Positions 11,441 to 23,820 are shown, counted from the stretch's first letter. The stretch: 64,000 nucleotides of DNA from Lepidonotus clava (GCA_936440205.1 OW387145.1:26601075-26665074); one strand, 5' to 3'. Notes: a model not told the origin generated them from the sequence alone. Numbers and translations are program-made.

Positions 11441-11584
11441 GGCGGATGCGGAGGGGGGGGGGCATGCGCCCCTCCCTTTTCCCGGAAAATTTTAGGTGTT
11501 TTTAATGTAAAACTAGGCCAAAAAGCAATTAAGGAACAATTTTTCCAATAGCGTGCCCCCCTTTCAAAAGCCTGGATCCACCAG
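11441..11584. repeat. GGATCCGCCCC-ended dispersed repeat, copy 1
   Basis: Starts with GGCGGATGCGGAGGGGGG, has C-rich halves facing each other and ends CTTTCAAAAGCCTGGATCCA. Same family as the copies near 13.6, 15.1, 16.9, 24.9, 26.5 and 37.5 kb. Confidence 0.7.
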
Positions 11585-11920
11585 TGCGTTCTTAAGACTT
11601 GGCAGACCTCCCCCCTGGAATTTCTAGGAATACTTTTAAACATTAATTATGAACGTTAACGACAGGCTGGCATTAAAATTTCTTAAAGTTGACAGGGTGA
11701 TAATGGGAACCCTCCATTTATAATGATTCAGTATCTACTACTAGATAGAGCAACTGTACGGCAGACGGATTTTTATTAGAACACATCTTCACCAACAGGT
11801 AGCAGCACACTCATGTTACCTTCATTCCGTGGATGGATCTTAGTGCTTTCATGATTCTAAAGATGCATGATACACCAACTAGCTATAGGAGTTTTGTTGC
11901 CCTGGCATTTTCTTTATAAT

Positions 11921-11979
11921 AGTGTGCGTCTGTGTACACACACGCATGTGTGTGTATGTGTGTGTGTACGTGTGTGTGT

Positions 11980-12022
<43 letters not shown>

Positions 12023-12025
12023 ATA
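11921..12025. repeat. TG/AC microsatellite
   Basis: About 100 bp of alternating TG with a few interruptions by TA, GC and AC, directly upstream of the LINE fragment. Confidence 0.95.
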
Positions 12026-12053
12026 CGCAGACATGCATGTATATAAATGTATA

Positions 12054-12531
12054 TATAATCAGGAAAGCTCTAATAAACTCCGAACGTATAGGCTTTTTAA
12101 AACCCAAAACTCCCTCGAATACTACCTAATGAATGTAGAAAACCCACTGCACCGCAGTGCTTTCGCGCAGCTAAGATTGACTTAGCTCACACAACTTAGG
12201 AATTGAAACAGGTAGGCACTGTAAACCCTCTAAGCCATCAGCTGACCGCATCTGCACTTTCTATCCATCAGGGCAGGTGGACCATGAAATGCATTTCATA
12301 ATGAACTGTGAGGCTCATGATAGCCTTAGAGCCTCCCTTTTCCAGAGCCTAGAGAATGGTATCCCTGATCTACAATCTTTCACAGAGACTGAAGCATTTA
12401 TAAAGCTAATGAACTCACCAGACCCTACAGTCCTAAAATATTTAAGTAAATACACTTATCGTGCTTTCAGAGCTCGAGTAATATTCATGTATCTATCGCA
12501 CAAAAATAGATCTACTCTAAATAATCCTTAA
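12054..12531 (+). mobile_element. 3' end of a LINE open frame, broken
   Basis: The last part of a non-LTR retrotransposon protein: a stretch with FAQLRL, then HNLGIETGR, then CTFYPSGQVDHEMHFIMNC, which has the late cysteine/histidine arrangement (ExHFIMNC) typical of C-terminal ends of LINE ORF2 proteins, and a tail to a stop at 12,531. The reading frame shifts by one near 12,185 and the first cysteine pair is incomplete, so the copy is dead. It is 5'-truncated and begins right after the TG microsatellite. Confidence 0.7.
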
Positions 12532-12555
12532 ATGACGATATTTGTGAAGTTCAAT

Positions 12556-12860
12556 TATGGGTCTAGACCCTTAAATTCGACAGGGCGACATGACCATTTC
12601 TTAAATTCGACATAGCGACACAGCTGGTTTTTTTTAATTCGACATGGCAAATTAATGACAAATGACATGGTATTTTTCTTAACTTCAACAGGGGACAGGG
12701 GCTTTAAAAAGATAGTGACATGGGACATTTGGCTATTTCTTAAATTTGACATGTGACATGGGTCTAAACTGAGATATAGGGACATGCGACATGACCATTT
12801 TTTAAATTCGACCTGCGACACGGGACCCCCCCCCCCATCCACCGCCCCCCCCCCCCCAAT
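12556..12860 (+). repeat. TTAAATTCGACATG family, clear copy
   Basis: Opens with ATGGGTCTAGACCCTTAAAT and runs as degenerate units of roughly 30-40 bp (TTAAATTCGACAGGGCGACA, TTCTTAAATTCGACATAGCG and so on) to CGACACGGGACC followed by C runs. Unit boundaries are marked by TTCTTAAATTCGAC. Confidence 0.75.
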
Positions 12861-13570
12861 TGGAGGGTGACAATAATATAACATAGGCCTACATATATAT
12901 ATATGTATACGTGATGTATCGGGCTTTAGTTATGCGTTTCCCAAAAAATGTGCTTCATTATAGGTGAAGGAAGGAACGAGGGACATGAAGGCAGTTTGCC
13001 TAAACTTATTCAGCACGCAAGTTTATATAGCACACTAATAGCATACATTTATACAAGTATGTGTGTGGCTGTATGTGCGTATATAGGCACTATATATGGT
13101 TTTAGAATCGCGTGAATAGTAATGCTCACATTATATAAACGTGTTATTAAAGAGTGGGCCCACAGGTAGGTCTCTGCCACGTGACTGATTTCTGGAGATA
13201 TGCTGGTAGGTCTTCTCAGGAATCTTTTATCCTCTACAGTTGGACAATGGATAACCCTATGCAATGATTCTATACATGTATATAGGCGAGGCCTCGTTAA
13301 GGGCATGACGTCAAGGGACCAGCAAGGTTATTTCAAAGTCAGCCTTTCAATTGACGATAAAATATTCGGTTGATATTATCAGCCACCATATGACCACCTA
13401 GTGGAAAATTTAACAAAATACCTGTATAGGTTGTCCCCTTCAATCACATATGATCTAAATATCATGCTATAATAGTCCCGTTTTCACTTAACGAAACCGA
13501 AAGCAATTCATATGATCATGACACAAACTTAATTTAAAAAGATGATTGTCATGTTTGACGTCAATTTTGA
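12861..13570. other. No gene recognised
   Basis: AT-rich stretch with C-runs at the left and TATA-type microsatellite at 12,895-12,905. Open frames are short and carry no motif. Confidence 0.4.
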
Positions 13571-13579
13571 TGACCTTCA

Positions 13580-13719
13580 GTCGCGGATTTAGGGGGGTCC
13601 GTGGGGGGATTAGAATTTAGATTTTTTAAATATAAAATGATCCTGCCAGGAGGGCAGGGGGAAATTTTCCGAATTGCACGCCCCCCCCCCCCCCTTTTGA
13701 AAATTCCTGGATCCGCCCC
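13580..13719. repeat. GGATCCGCCCC-ended dispersed repeat, copy 2
   Basis: Runs from GTCGCGGATTTAGGGGGG to TTCCTGGATCCGCCCC with a G-rich left half and C-run right half. It is flanked by TGACCTTCA (13,571-13,579) and TGACCTTGA (13,720-13,728), a likely target duplication with one change. Confidence 0.75.
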
Positions 13720-14089
13720 TGACCTTGATTGTAGTAGATGTCAAGTTTATACACTGTTGCAACTTAACCTATTAATGCACTACTGAAATATCCAATATGA
13801 ATTGAATAGCTGAAAAGTTGAGACGCCATACGAAAGGGTTCACTTCTGACCAGATCTTATTTCTAAATGGAAAATATTCTTATGCTTAAAGGACTTCACT
13901 ATTCCTGGAATAGTTTCAGGGATACATTTTCCATTGCATGTCAACTGCTTTAATATAGGCACGTTTTTTAGTGTTTGGAACCAAAACTAGAGTGATTTCA
14001 ATATATGTCCAAAACCCAGCAAGACATTGAAGTAAAATACCACACTGACTACGATGTAGGGTGAGCATGATAATACATGTATATAATTT

Positions 14090-14260
14090 AAGTATCTGGC
14101 CCCACTTCCAAACCATTCCAGGGGTCGTTCATGATATTATTAGTATCTGGCTACTCCCAAGTCAAATTCCAGGGATCGGAGGGGTACATTTGTCAATGTG
14201 AGTATCTGGCTCCTTGTCAAATCCATTCCAGGGGACGGAGGGGCTACTTGTATCTGGTCA
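14090..14260. repeat. Degenerate tandem repeat, about 55 bp
   Basis: Three to four units beginning AGTATCTGGC and ending CATTCCAGGGGACGGAGGGG or similar. Confidence 0.6.
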
Positions 14261-15030
14261 TCCCCATACCCGTGCAGCCACTCGCCACTAGTCTACCACG
14301 TGATCAAAGGTGTGCGCGTACGTGCTGTCTGTACTTGAAAAACTGGTTAATATATAAAACCTCAACATAGCTCCTCCTCTGTCGTGTATTCACAACATTT
14401 TTTCACTTTACCTAACTACTACTTATACGGTTCTGTTATTTCAAGTTAAGAATATAATGGAAGAGCTTACCATCTATAATATATTCTATAAGTTGGGGAT
14501 TCCAAGATATTGTCTATTCGTAAAAGACAATAACTGGGAAGTAAGTACCGTGAGAAATGGACTGTTATAGCGAATCCCCAAAACAAAACACACCACTGAT
14601 TGGCTCTTATTGATGAAACTACATTAACCATCTCTCGAGTCGTAATAGTAAGTTGTGACTCCTCCGCTTTTTTTTGGTGTTTTTGTTTGTTTGTTTGTAT
14701 TTGTGTGTTGTTTTTTTTGGAGGGGGATCACTATATTATCAAAAATATTTTACTATATACAGCGCCATCGTCCCCTTACACAATTCTAAATACAACAGTG
14801 GTTGATGCACTTTAGACGAAGGGGTAAGTCATGCTTTTCACAAATCTGTACCTTGAAAGCTTGAAATCCATGCCAATTAAACAATGATCGAGATCCTGTA
14901 CAGAGGTTTTCCCTAACTGTTTTGGTCCACCGGGCTCTACAAAGACTTTGCAGACGCGATCACGTGATCACTTTTTGGTAACTGATCTCCAAATGGACCA
15001 AATGAAAGGGCTTTTGTTTTCTCTAATCAG
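14261..15030. other. No gene recognised
   Basis: AT-rich; includes a T-rich, G-rich patch near 14,670-14,725. No coding motif. Confidence 0.4.
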
Positions 15031-15217
15031 GCGTGGATTTAGGGAGGGGGGGCGTGCCAGGCTTGCGCCCCCCCCCCCTATTTTCGACCAAATATTAATT
15101 TTTTTAAATTTAAATTCCTTCCCGGGGGAAAATTTCGCTATAGCACGCCCCCCCCCCCCCCCCCCCCACACACACACACTTTTTTTGTTTTTTTTCAAAA
15201 TCCTGGATCCGCCCCTG
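15031..15217. repeat. GGATCCGCCCC-ended dispersed repeat, copy 3
   Basis: GCGTGGATTTAGGGAGGGGG at the left and ATCCTGGATCCGCCCCTG at the right, with two C-runs and an A/T-rich middle. Confidence 0.75.
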
Positions 15218-15611
15218 CTATTGGTTTATATATATTTCATTTTACAATCGATTTATGTATGGATTTTGTGGTAGTTCCTCATTCCAAATACCAATTTATC
15301 ACTTCGATTTTTTTGGTTAAAAATACGGATTTCTCACTGACTATTTTATTGGACACAGATCACCCCTGTTTAACTTGGATCTCAAAAATCACCAAGTACT
15401 CCGACTCAACTATCTATGAATGTATATTAAGTGCCTAGTTTTCTTTTTTTTCTTTAAAGGTAACCTTTGGTAGTATTTTTTTTAACCGCGAACTGACCTC
15501 TCATAACTGTTGTCTACCCCTAGGCTTTGTATTGCATATCATCACCGGATAACATAATCGCTCATGACTGGCGGGAATCCCAGCAACGATTATGAGACTT
15601 GTAATAGGGGT

Positions 15612-15852
15612 GTAGATGGGGGGTCCCCATGTCGCATGTCGAATTTAAGAAAAGGTTATGTCGCACGTCCTTATATTTTTGATATCCCTTTAATGGTCCT
15701 GTCGATTTTAAAAGTCCTTCATGTCGTATGTCGAATATATAAGAGATGGCCCCTGTCATGTCTTTTAGTTATAGCTTCATGTAACTAAGCTCAATGTCAC
15801 ATGTCGAATTTAAGAAATACCCATGTCGCCCTGTCGATTTTAGGGGTCTACC
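15612..15852 (-). repeat. TTAAATTCGACATG family, reverse copy
   Basis: Starts GTAGATGGGGGGTCCCCATG and ends GATTTTAGGGGTCTACCCC. In between are repeated CATGTCGAATTTAAGAAA and GTCGCACGTCC words. Mirror image of the 12,556-12,860 copy. Confidence 0.75.
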
Positions 15853-16200
15853 CCATATGTAATAGCTGCTTCAACCTATGTGGTTACCCCGGTGGTTACC
15901 TGCTAGCCCTATACTAGTAACCACTAGTGACCATTATAATCCACTATAGCTAAACAGGTGAGCAATATCTGTGCCATCTATCCAATATAAGCTGCATAAC
16001 TTGCATATGCAACTTAGGAATGGAAAAGTAGGTGCTGCCCATGGGGTTAAGCCGTTTTAACTTATGAAAACACATAGAAGACAAGTTTAAAAGCGGGTAG
16101 CAATGTCCTCACTGAACTCTTCATGGGTAGGACTGTCGGCAGACTGTAGGGAATCATCCCCTGATCACGTGGACACTCTGATCTAGTTGTGAATTCTCCC
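15853..16200. other. No gene recognised; upstream flank of the plus-strand gene
   Basis: No motif apart from short direct repeats of TAGTAACCACTAGTGACC type near 15,910-15,940. Confidence 0.35.
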
Positions 16201-16223
16201 TACATGCCGCCCCAGCTGACCCG

Positions 16224-16364
16224 TTTATAACCAGAGGTAAACAAGGCGCCCCGCACATTTTCAGATGAGCATCGCCACAATAACAAGCCACATCTCGCGG
16301 AAAAACAGCAACATTGAAGCCTCAAACCGCCATCATCGTGGGGTTTAAGACGTCGACAGCCAAG
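16224..16364 (+). promoter_or_regulatory. Possible promoter and non-coding first exon
   Basis: TTTATAA at 16,224-16,230 is a TATA-like word. About 130 bp downstream CAGCCAAG/GTGAGA (donor at 16,365) is a near-perfect splice donor. A short upstream frame starts at the ATG at 16,266 and ends before the donor. This could be the 5' end of the gene that follows at 17-21 kb. Transcript data would be needed to be sure. Confidence 0.3.
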
Positions 16365-16847
16365 GTGAGAATCTCTGGGATAATACTTTGTATATTGGCA
16401 GGAGTAAGGTACCGTTGTTTGAGGGATGTGGGCTGTTCTGTCTACCGTATGGCTGGGTGCCTCTCCCCAAGCCTCTCCCCTCCGCTGCCACCTCTCTAGG
16501 CAGAATATACACCGACTGACCGAGGCCACTTTGAAAAATCTGTATGTCTTAAGCAAAAAATCTGAATAATGTATCATGAAAGTCAACCAGCCTAACACTA
16601 CAAAGGATTACAAAAGATAAGGGGGAAAAGGATTATGGTCTATAGCAAATCACAAATTTAAGCAATTGATATTATCATTTTTCTCATGAACTCATTACAT
16701 GTAAATCGCTGAAGTGTATCTTGGAAAAGTTGGATGGTCCTACTCTGTGACGGTGACGCTTGTGCACCATAATCACAAAACATGTTAGAGAATCGGACGA
16801 ATCAGAATCCTAGCATAGACATGTCTTATGTATCTCTATGATCCTAG

Positions 16848-16927
16848 CGACGGATTAGATGAGAGGGGCTCCTGTTAAATCATGTTTGTGCCCCCCCCCC
16901 CCCCTTAAATTCCTGAATCCGCCCCTG
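16848..16927. repeat. GGATCCGCCCC-ended dispersed repeat, short copy 4
   Basis: GCGACGGATTAGATGAGAGG at the left, C-run and TTCCTGAATCCGCCCCTG at the right. Shorter than other copies. Confidence 0.65.
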
Positions 16928-17048
16928 CTCTATTTATAACGATTATGGGTACCGAAGGCGAATTTAATCCTTTCTTTTTAAGATAAAGCGCACTAATTTC
17001 TAAAATCGTTCCATCCTCGGTAATCTAATACTAATTACTATTAGAAAC

Positions 17049-17850
17049 ATGGGGGCAAGTTCTACCTCTGTGATTGCCATTCTCCACGCCACGTCCCAGC
17101 CCATGAACCCGGATAAGGTCAGGTCGGCCCTGACAGGTGGCTGATTTAAGGGAAGCCTAGACTCACTGGGCAGGCCCATTATTCTTAGGATTCTGCGAGA
17201 AGGGATGGACTACAGGATACAAGTTAGGGGGCACCTCTGGGGCTGAAGAGGATAGTTTTTCATGGAAACCATTTCTTTTTGGTAATCTCTAAAAAAAAAT
17301 ATGTCATTCTAAAATTTCCCTTTAAATTGACAATAGTAGATGCTAATTCAATTAGGCCTAGGAGTGGTTTCATTGTTCACTGTTCAGGAAGTGTTTCACG
17401 TGTTTCTGAAAAAAATTAGTTTCGGTTTGATGTCACTATTCTTATATAGTAAGAGGAATTAGTAATAGATTAAACTTTATGCGTTTTTACTCTTATGGTT
17501 GGAATCTCTGTCGGATTCACTGAATCTGCATGACGCATACGCCAAGACAGACCTCCACGTTTGTAAATAAAAAAAAAAAAAAAAACGTTACAAGCGTGTG
17601 TGAACTACTGTCTACAATCGGATGTCGAACAATTGACATGCAATATTTCCATAAGGTATGTCAAAGTAACATAGTCGTTGATTTGCATAAAAATGTCTCC
17701 ATGTATTTTTTCTCACAGGTGACGCGATCAATGCACACAAACGGAACCCATCCCGCTGACCACCCTGCGGCTACCACCACCCTAAGCTTCAACGACCCCC
17801 AGATCCGCACGAAAAGAAAGAACTCGCGTAGCAAATACTGCGGCTCTTGA
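17049..17850 (+). CDS. Small spliced open frame, 66 residues, unrecognised
   Basis: Exons 17,049-17,117 and 17,719-17,850. The ATG is in a strong context (A at -3, G at +4). The first exon encodes MGASSTSVIAILHATSQPM and ends NPDK at a GT donor (17,118). The intron ends in TTTTTTCTCACAG. Phase 0 on both sides gives a continuous frame ending RSKYCGS and a stop. A second-position glycine followed by SSTS could suit N-myristoylation, and the C-terminal half is basic (RTKRKNSRSK). The frame is followed after 43 bases by the start of another small frame in the same exon. It may be a genuine protein, an upstream frame that controls the second one, or chance. I do not recognise a family. Confidence 0.35.
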
Positions 17851-17893
17851 GCACTCTAACCCCAGCTAACCCCCGACAGACTTCCAAGCCAAG

Positions 17894-17949
17894 ATGACTC
17901 TTGAGACATGCGTCGAGACCCCTGCCAGGGCTCCCACTCCTAAAGACAG
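17894..17949 (+). CDS. Coding exon 1 of the 69-residue protein gene
   Basis: Encodes the first 18 residues and two bases of codon 19. It lies in the same exon (from 17,719) that carries the end of the preceding 66-residue frame. Confidence 0.55.
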
Positions 17950-20900
17950 GTAATCAGCGTTGTTTCGAATAAAAATCTATCTCAGAGACTGATTAAAAGA
18001 TCAGTCCTTTTGCTAACATTATAATAATAACATGATGAAGTACCGTAAAAGGAAGCGCCAAAATTGAGTGTAAGAAGGCAGTGACTTGTGACTTGTTGTA
18101 CAGTTAATTTCATATGTATATATTGTAAAATATCAAACAGAAAATCTCAAGTGAATTAATCCGCACGTACGAGCACTTTTTTTGGGTTATATTCTACACT
18201 ATCACAAAGTATTTTGATAGTACTGTTTGAATACTAGATGAGCTTGCTTGCGCAACGGTCGATATGCCATTGGGAACTCATCTTGAGATCTTACTTACAT
18301 ACCAATTAAGAGTCTAACAAAATTTAATAGTAAGAGTGTTGCCGATAAAGCTAAAGAAATATGAATCTTTAGGACAAACTTTGAAAAAATAAAGATGGAA
18401 ATAAATCTATCATGTCACTGGTATTCGGGTTCTTCTGAAATGTTCTTTTCGAATATAAGTACTCCAGTGCAATAACCCTTCAAAGCTGGTTTATCGACAT
18501 TTATATCACATATTAGGTCCCACTGGCACACGTATTCAAGTTATGCATATGGCTAGTAATGAAAGGAAAACAATGAAGACCAATATGGCCTCTCCGCTAT
18601 ATGAATTAGTTTTTTTCCATCGGGTATGAAGTAGGTCATAAAAGATCAGAATATCCTCTCACCATAATCATAGACATACATGTAAGTATATATGCTATAA
18701 TACGCCATCTGAACAAAAGACCAGTTACCTAGGTTCAATGACCTTACGCACCTAAGTTCGTAAGGCAGAAATGTGTCAATGCAGTCAGCCCAGTAATATC
18801 TCCTCCCCAAGGTCAGAATAATTAGCAGGGGGTTCAAGGTACGGTAGGTAACATGTTAGTACCAGTCCGACTACTCCTGAGCCTCAGTGGAGACTTTGCC
18901 CCCACTCACTGAACCCGTCAACGTGTTCCCAAACAGGTCCCCCTCTCGCTTTCCTTGAAAGTCAAAAAGTGTACCTTGATGCGCACGTGTGGTTTTTCAC
19001 GTGGCCCAGACTCGGCCCAGACTGAAGGTACATAAACGTGCGTGCAGACTACGTCACTACACAGACGAAGCGTATAAAAAAAAAAGATACAAAAACACCT
19101 TTGCTCCGACAACAGGATGACATCAAAGAGTACTTCAAATATGCCCAGATGTGAAAGTCAAATTTCAAAGTCCATGGTTCAATTGATTGAATGTTATCTC
19201 CAATACTATGAAGATACGTCATTTGGAAAAACACTGTAAACTATACAATTAATTAATTCACGTTCCATTCCCTTTCAATGCACACTAAACCAGAAAAGAA
19301 AAGAAAAAGAAAATTCAGACCAAACGTAGACATTAGAGACATACTGGAGTGTTTATAGCACAGCCTGGTTAGAGCCCTTGCCCTAGTTCGCGACTAGATA
19401 GATTATGTTAATGGTTGAGAGTTGGGAGAATTCAGCTCGGCCCTGGAGGACCCTTAGGTAGAGGTGAGCCGCCTGTCGCCGGGCGGCCCCCGGATGTGGA
19501 GGCTGGCACGTGAGGTTCATACATCAGTGTTGGTACTAGCAGCAGCAGTAGCAACAAAAAGACATGACGAGTGGAGCCTCACGCCCATAGTTTACCTACA
19601 TGTATGAGTTTACAGCAGGTCAGAAACTGTAACATATCGAGACTGCCAAAATAAGCAGCCGCGGTACACTTTTGTATTGAATACAAACGGTAGTATGTTT
19701 ATATTGTGAACCCATATTGTAGTGTTTATATTGTTATATTATTTTCGTTTGAGTATGGGAATATTCATCAGGCTTTTTCCCATTCAATGGTGTTTTAATT
19801 ACTGTCAGAGTGAATTATTACCTGCAAAAAACGTCCCAATTAGTAATAGTCAGTGGACTGAACAAGTCGCCCATAATTTCTGTATTCTAAAAGTACAACA
19901 CTGCAAGATGTTGCAACTGTCAAAACGACCAAGCACGATCGATGGTGTTTAGAGAGAAACCCCTAACTTGAACACTCCTGTTTGGAAATTCATTTCTGGA
20001 AACTGCATTATCATACTGTGTCACTTGACCAATGTACGAGGTAAAAATTTGTAAAAAGAAAACCTGTCTTATCAAAACAAATTTTGGTTGAGACTGACGT
20101 CAACACGTATTTGATAACCATCACGAACATAGATCGTTTGAAGGTGATCCATGTCATGCTGATATATTCACGTGGGAAACGTGCTGGTGTATTTACATAA
20201 TAAATCGACTATGTTTTTACCAGTTTGACGTATAACCACCAAGCAGCTGACGTGGTTGGGCCTGGGCCAAGAATTGTTTTTGCAAACTATAAAAAGGGAG
20301 GTTGTTTTTTGTTATTGCACTCCACTGTATGCTTCAGCAAGCGTGGTGTCTGTTGCTACAAGTAGTGTGGTTATATTAATCTACAGGATTGGTTCCAGTA
20401 GTGTGGTTATAATCTACAGGATTGGTTCAAAAATCTACTTTTCAACTTGCTTCTTCTAAACTTGCTTTCTTGAATTGATGACTAAGTTCAGTGTCAAAGA
20501 TAGTATTTGAAGAGCGAAAGGAAAATGTTGGTCCAAACTAGAAATTAAAGATGATAGATCGATGTAATAATAGTCCCGTTATTTTTTTTTATAGTTAACT
20601 TCACTCTGGCTTTATCATGTCAAAATTCCCTCATAAAAAATATGTTCATTTGTCGACACAATAATTATTAACAAACCTACATGAATTCTCAAAAATCGTA
20701 TAGTTTTCCCTATAGAATGATGTTATAAACAGACATTCTCATCGATATGCATCGAGGTGGCTAAAACACCCGAATATATTTTTATGTTAGCATACTAAAT
20801 CCTTTCTTTTCCACATTCCCATATGATAAAGCGGGAATGTTTGCTTCAATAGCCCTGCTTTCCACATTGTATAAACCCCCTCCATAAAATTAACGTGACT

Positions 20901-21085
20901 GACGCCCTGTGTTTATTTTGTCTGATTTCAGGAAGCGCCATTCTTCCAATGAGCCCCTCCCCGTGACCAACACGAAGGAGGCCGTGGCGGCGGACGCTAA
21001 ACGCGCCAAGCCCGCCGTGGCCAACAACGGCTGGGGGGAGTTGTTCAAGGACCGCCAAACGTTCGTTGAGATGCACATCTGTTAA
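17894..21085 (+). CDS. Two-exon gene for a 69-residue basic protein, unrecognised
   Basis: Coding exons 17,894-17,949 and 20,932-21,085. The ATG context is AAGATGA. The donor is GACAG/GTAATC and the acceptor TCTGATTTCAG. The split codon AG|G restores arginine, and the joined length is 210 bases with the stop. The protein begins MTLETCVETPARAPTPK and ends GWGELFKDRQTFVEMHIC. It is rich in Lys, Arg and Ala, has basic clusters (KDRKRH, AKRAKP) that could act as nuclear localisation signals, and lacks a signal peptide. The second exon is distinctly GC-rich against AT-rich flanks, which supports coding on this strand; frames on the opposite strand there are shadows. AATAAA signals lie about 600 bp downstream. 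No family recognised. Confidence 0.6.
17950..20931 (+). other. Intron of the small plus-strand gene
   Basis: About 3 kb, AT-rich, bounded by GTAATC and TTTCAG. It contains a 36/33-bp tandem pair at 20,361-20,429 and otherwise nothing I can identify. Short open frames within it on both strands lack motifs. Confidence 0.5.
20361..20429. repeat. Tandem pair of a 33-36-bp unit
   Basis: AGTAGTGTGGTTAT, three or zero extra bases, then AATCTACAGGATTGGTTC, twice in direct succession. Confidence 0.85.
20932..21085 (+). CDS. Coding exon 2 of the 69-residue protein gene
   Basis: Begins after TTATTTTGTCTGATTTCAG, reads KRHSSNEPLPVTNTKEAVAA and ends at TAA. GC-rich third positions (GCC, GTG, AAG, CGC) contrast with the flanks and mark it as a real exon. 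Confidence 0.6.
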
Positions 21086-21669
21086 GCATTATTTAATGCA
21101 CGTCATGACCTGCATGCCCCATCGAACGCTGGCACAAACCGTGTCGATACTTTGATATCTTCACGTCATGCTAATGTAGTCAAACGCTGAGTTTTAATAT
21201 CTAACCAAAGGTAACTCATAAAAATACTCTCTAATATATAATACCAACTAAATAAACAACAAAACAGCGCACAATGTACCTGGAATATATGTGTAAGACG
21301 AAACATACATAAACATGTTCATTCCCAATTGACCAGGAGCTAGAATACAATGTCTGACGAGTCATCTTAAAAGTATTAAGTGGAATTATGCTTCAAGTTA
21401 CATGTACTCTTAGACTAAGCACAGGTTATTGTTGGATAAGGTTTTAGAGCTTGTATTCCCGTCAGTATAATTTGACAATTTAATCGTGTTCATGAGTAAA
21501 ACAGAAGGATGTTTGAGGTATCATCTACTGATGTATGTCCACACAATGTGGAATTTATTTGATAGTGCACAAATGAGTAAACGAAAGTGAAATGAATTTG
21601 ACAACTGTACCATGGGCCTTCTATTTTTGTCATTGGGTTTATTTGGTGCTAGAAATTATATTATCGTAA

Positions 21670-21683
21670 AATAAATGAATAAA
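21670..21683 (+). terminator. Candidate poly(A) signals of the small plus-strand gene
   Basis: Two overlapping-spaced AATAAA hexamers (21,670-21,675 and 21,678-21,683) about 590 bp after the stop codon, followed by a T/G-rich stretch (TTATGTGGTGTTGTTATTTC). Another possible signal is at about 21,250. Confidence 0.45.
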
Positions 21684-21699
21684 CATGAATTATGTGGTG

Positions 21700-23820
21700 T
21701 TGTTATTTCTAATTTCTACCATTAATAGGCCTGCCTCTAGGCTAAACGCCGTAAGAATGTAGGCTCACTACAAGGTGATACAGACATTTATCGGTAGCCA
21801 AAATATTTACTTGCCCTAATAAATTATTAATAGGTAACATTCTACTGTTTAGATGTTTGTCACCTTAAAATTGTACGTGATTAGAAAAAGACGCTCTCCA
21901 GTTCTATGCACTCACTGGTTGTGTTAAGTCTGCCGTACTTTTACCCACGAATTTGCCCCGTTTTCTTATTTCACAAAAACTGATGGCAATCTAAAAATGT
22001 ATTGGGAAATGTATAGCCACGACAGCGAAACGGTGGCAGCCCTACAACCCTGGGGAGGTTAGGGATGAGTAGTTTATTGGGTCCGAATGCTCGCGTGAGG
22101 TCAGCTCTACAGGCTCGGATCAGCCGAAGGCCACTCCAATATTTGCACGTAAATCTCTACAGCGGAAAACGCCGCTCGTCCCATTACAGGGCTATGCATT
22201 GCTGGTTTTTCCCCAGAGGAAAAAGAAGGAGGCCGGGATTTAATTATTTAAATCTATACGTGGTCATTTAATGAAAGGAATGTACATGTAGTATAATTTC
22301 AATGTTTTAGCCGATAACATTTAGAAATAGTCCCGACCCAAATATTGCACGTTGATGGACACCTATCATGTGATTGCAGGATTATTTGTCAATCAGCTCG
22401 ATTCAGCATCTGGTATACTGCAACAACTAATAATGTGAGGCAAATCTTAAGAAGGTTTATAATTTAAAGCAAGTTATGAGAACTTAAGATATACTTGGCC
22501 TTTTTAAGGTAAATCCCCTTAATTAATGCAGTCGCAAGGGGACGTTTTGCGAATTTCAACAAGTCGGTAAGAGAATATTTATATTAGGACCACATAGGCT
22601 ATTATTCCTTGTATTTTAACTCACTCAAATATATTCAATTATCTGTGAATACATTTCTCACAGGAGAATTCACTTTAGTTAAGACATGGCACGGTTAGTA
22701 GTAAAAGTGCGAAAATCAACAGGATTTCCATATTGATTTTGTATTCACTTCCCCCTTTTTCTTTGGAAATGCTTTCAGGATACTGAAGGAAAATTTGATA
22801 CGCAAAATTTCGTAATTAGTAAATTTATAAATATGCTAGGAACCCTTTATCAAGCGTAAACATCTTTACAACGGTTGTAAAATTGGCTTCAGAAAATATT
22901 CTCCCTAAACTGAAATCAATAAACATTGGGAAACGCTTTAGAAAAACACGAAACAGCAGCATATACTACTATGAAACCCAATTAAGGTTCATAAAATCAA
23001 AAGCAGATTATCCATTATCACGATGGAAAAGACGCCGTCCATAGTGAAAGACTACCAGCAAAAGTGCAGCAGTCCTTAAATTCTATCCACGGGTACTTTA
23101 TCTCGTACATTAAGATAGGATGGACGTTTATATCAGTTTATATAAGGGTCATGAAGTCTCACGTCAATCAAACAGGATGATGCTCACATAAATAGGTTAT
23201 CATAAGCCAAATCTTGTGTTATCCTCCTCCAGATTAAATTAAATTTAAAGATTTTGAAAGGTAAGTTGCGGGAATATTTTGAATTTAATCAGTCAAAATT
23301 TGAAATCACCTACATCTTTGCATTCTAAAAGGTAGTGGAATCTTTTTTTCACTGGAAGAAAATAAAGGAATTCGAGTGGACTTTTCACTAAATGAAAGAC
23401 AATGAAACGATGTCCAATGTCTTTACAATAATAAAGAAATTTAAAGGAAATCATTTCGTTCTATCTCCCAGATTTTTCTTCTCCAAATATCGACTCGTTA
23501 TTTCAACATACTCTGACAGCGTGACCCAGGTGTTAAATGATCGCAGTGCTTTAAAACGGTTGAATACTGTAATGAGACACGTTTATTCATATGACAATAT
23601 ATTCAATGAATTGACATTATTCATAACCTCAGTAATAAGAAGTGTTCGAAAACATGTGCCTTCCACGAACATCAGAACACAACAGTTACTTAAAAAACTA
23701 CTTTTTCCTGAAGTGAGCACACCCTCGCCACGTCACAACATATGAAAACTATACTTTCAGTGTCGTCATTGCACTTCACAACATTGAGAACCAGTCCATA
23801 TGGTTTTATGAGTGAGGCAT
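21700..23820. other. Intergenic stretch, no gene recognised
   Basis: AT-rich DNA between the convergent 3' ends of the two host genes. An open frame of 117 codons on the plus strand (23,392-23,745) has no motif and no coding-like composition. Nothing else stands out. Confidence 0.4.

Noticed and set aside
11922-12185. Cysteine/valine-rich protein of 87 residues
   Set aside because: The first half is a translated TG microsatellite and the second half is the frame of a LINE fragment.
19362-19460. tRNA-derived SINE head
   Set aside because: A GGTTAGAGCCC word resembles a D arm, but no matching T arm follows at the right distance.
20846-21078. Minus-strand proteins of 62 and 76 residues
   Set aside because: They are shadows of the plus-strand exon at 20,932-21,085, which has matching splice sites and phase.
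23392-23745. Plus-strand protein of 117 residues
   Set aside because: No motif, AT-rich composition like its flanks, no splice or regulatory support.
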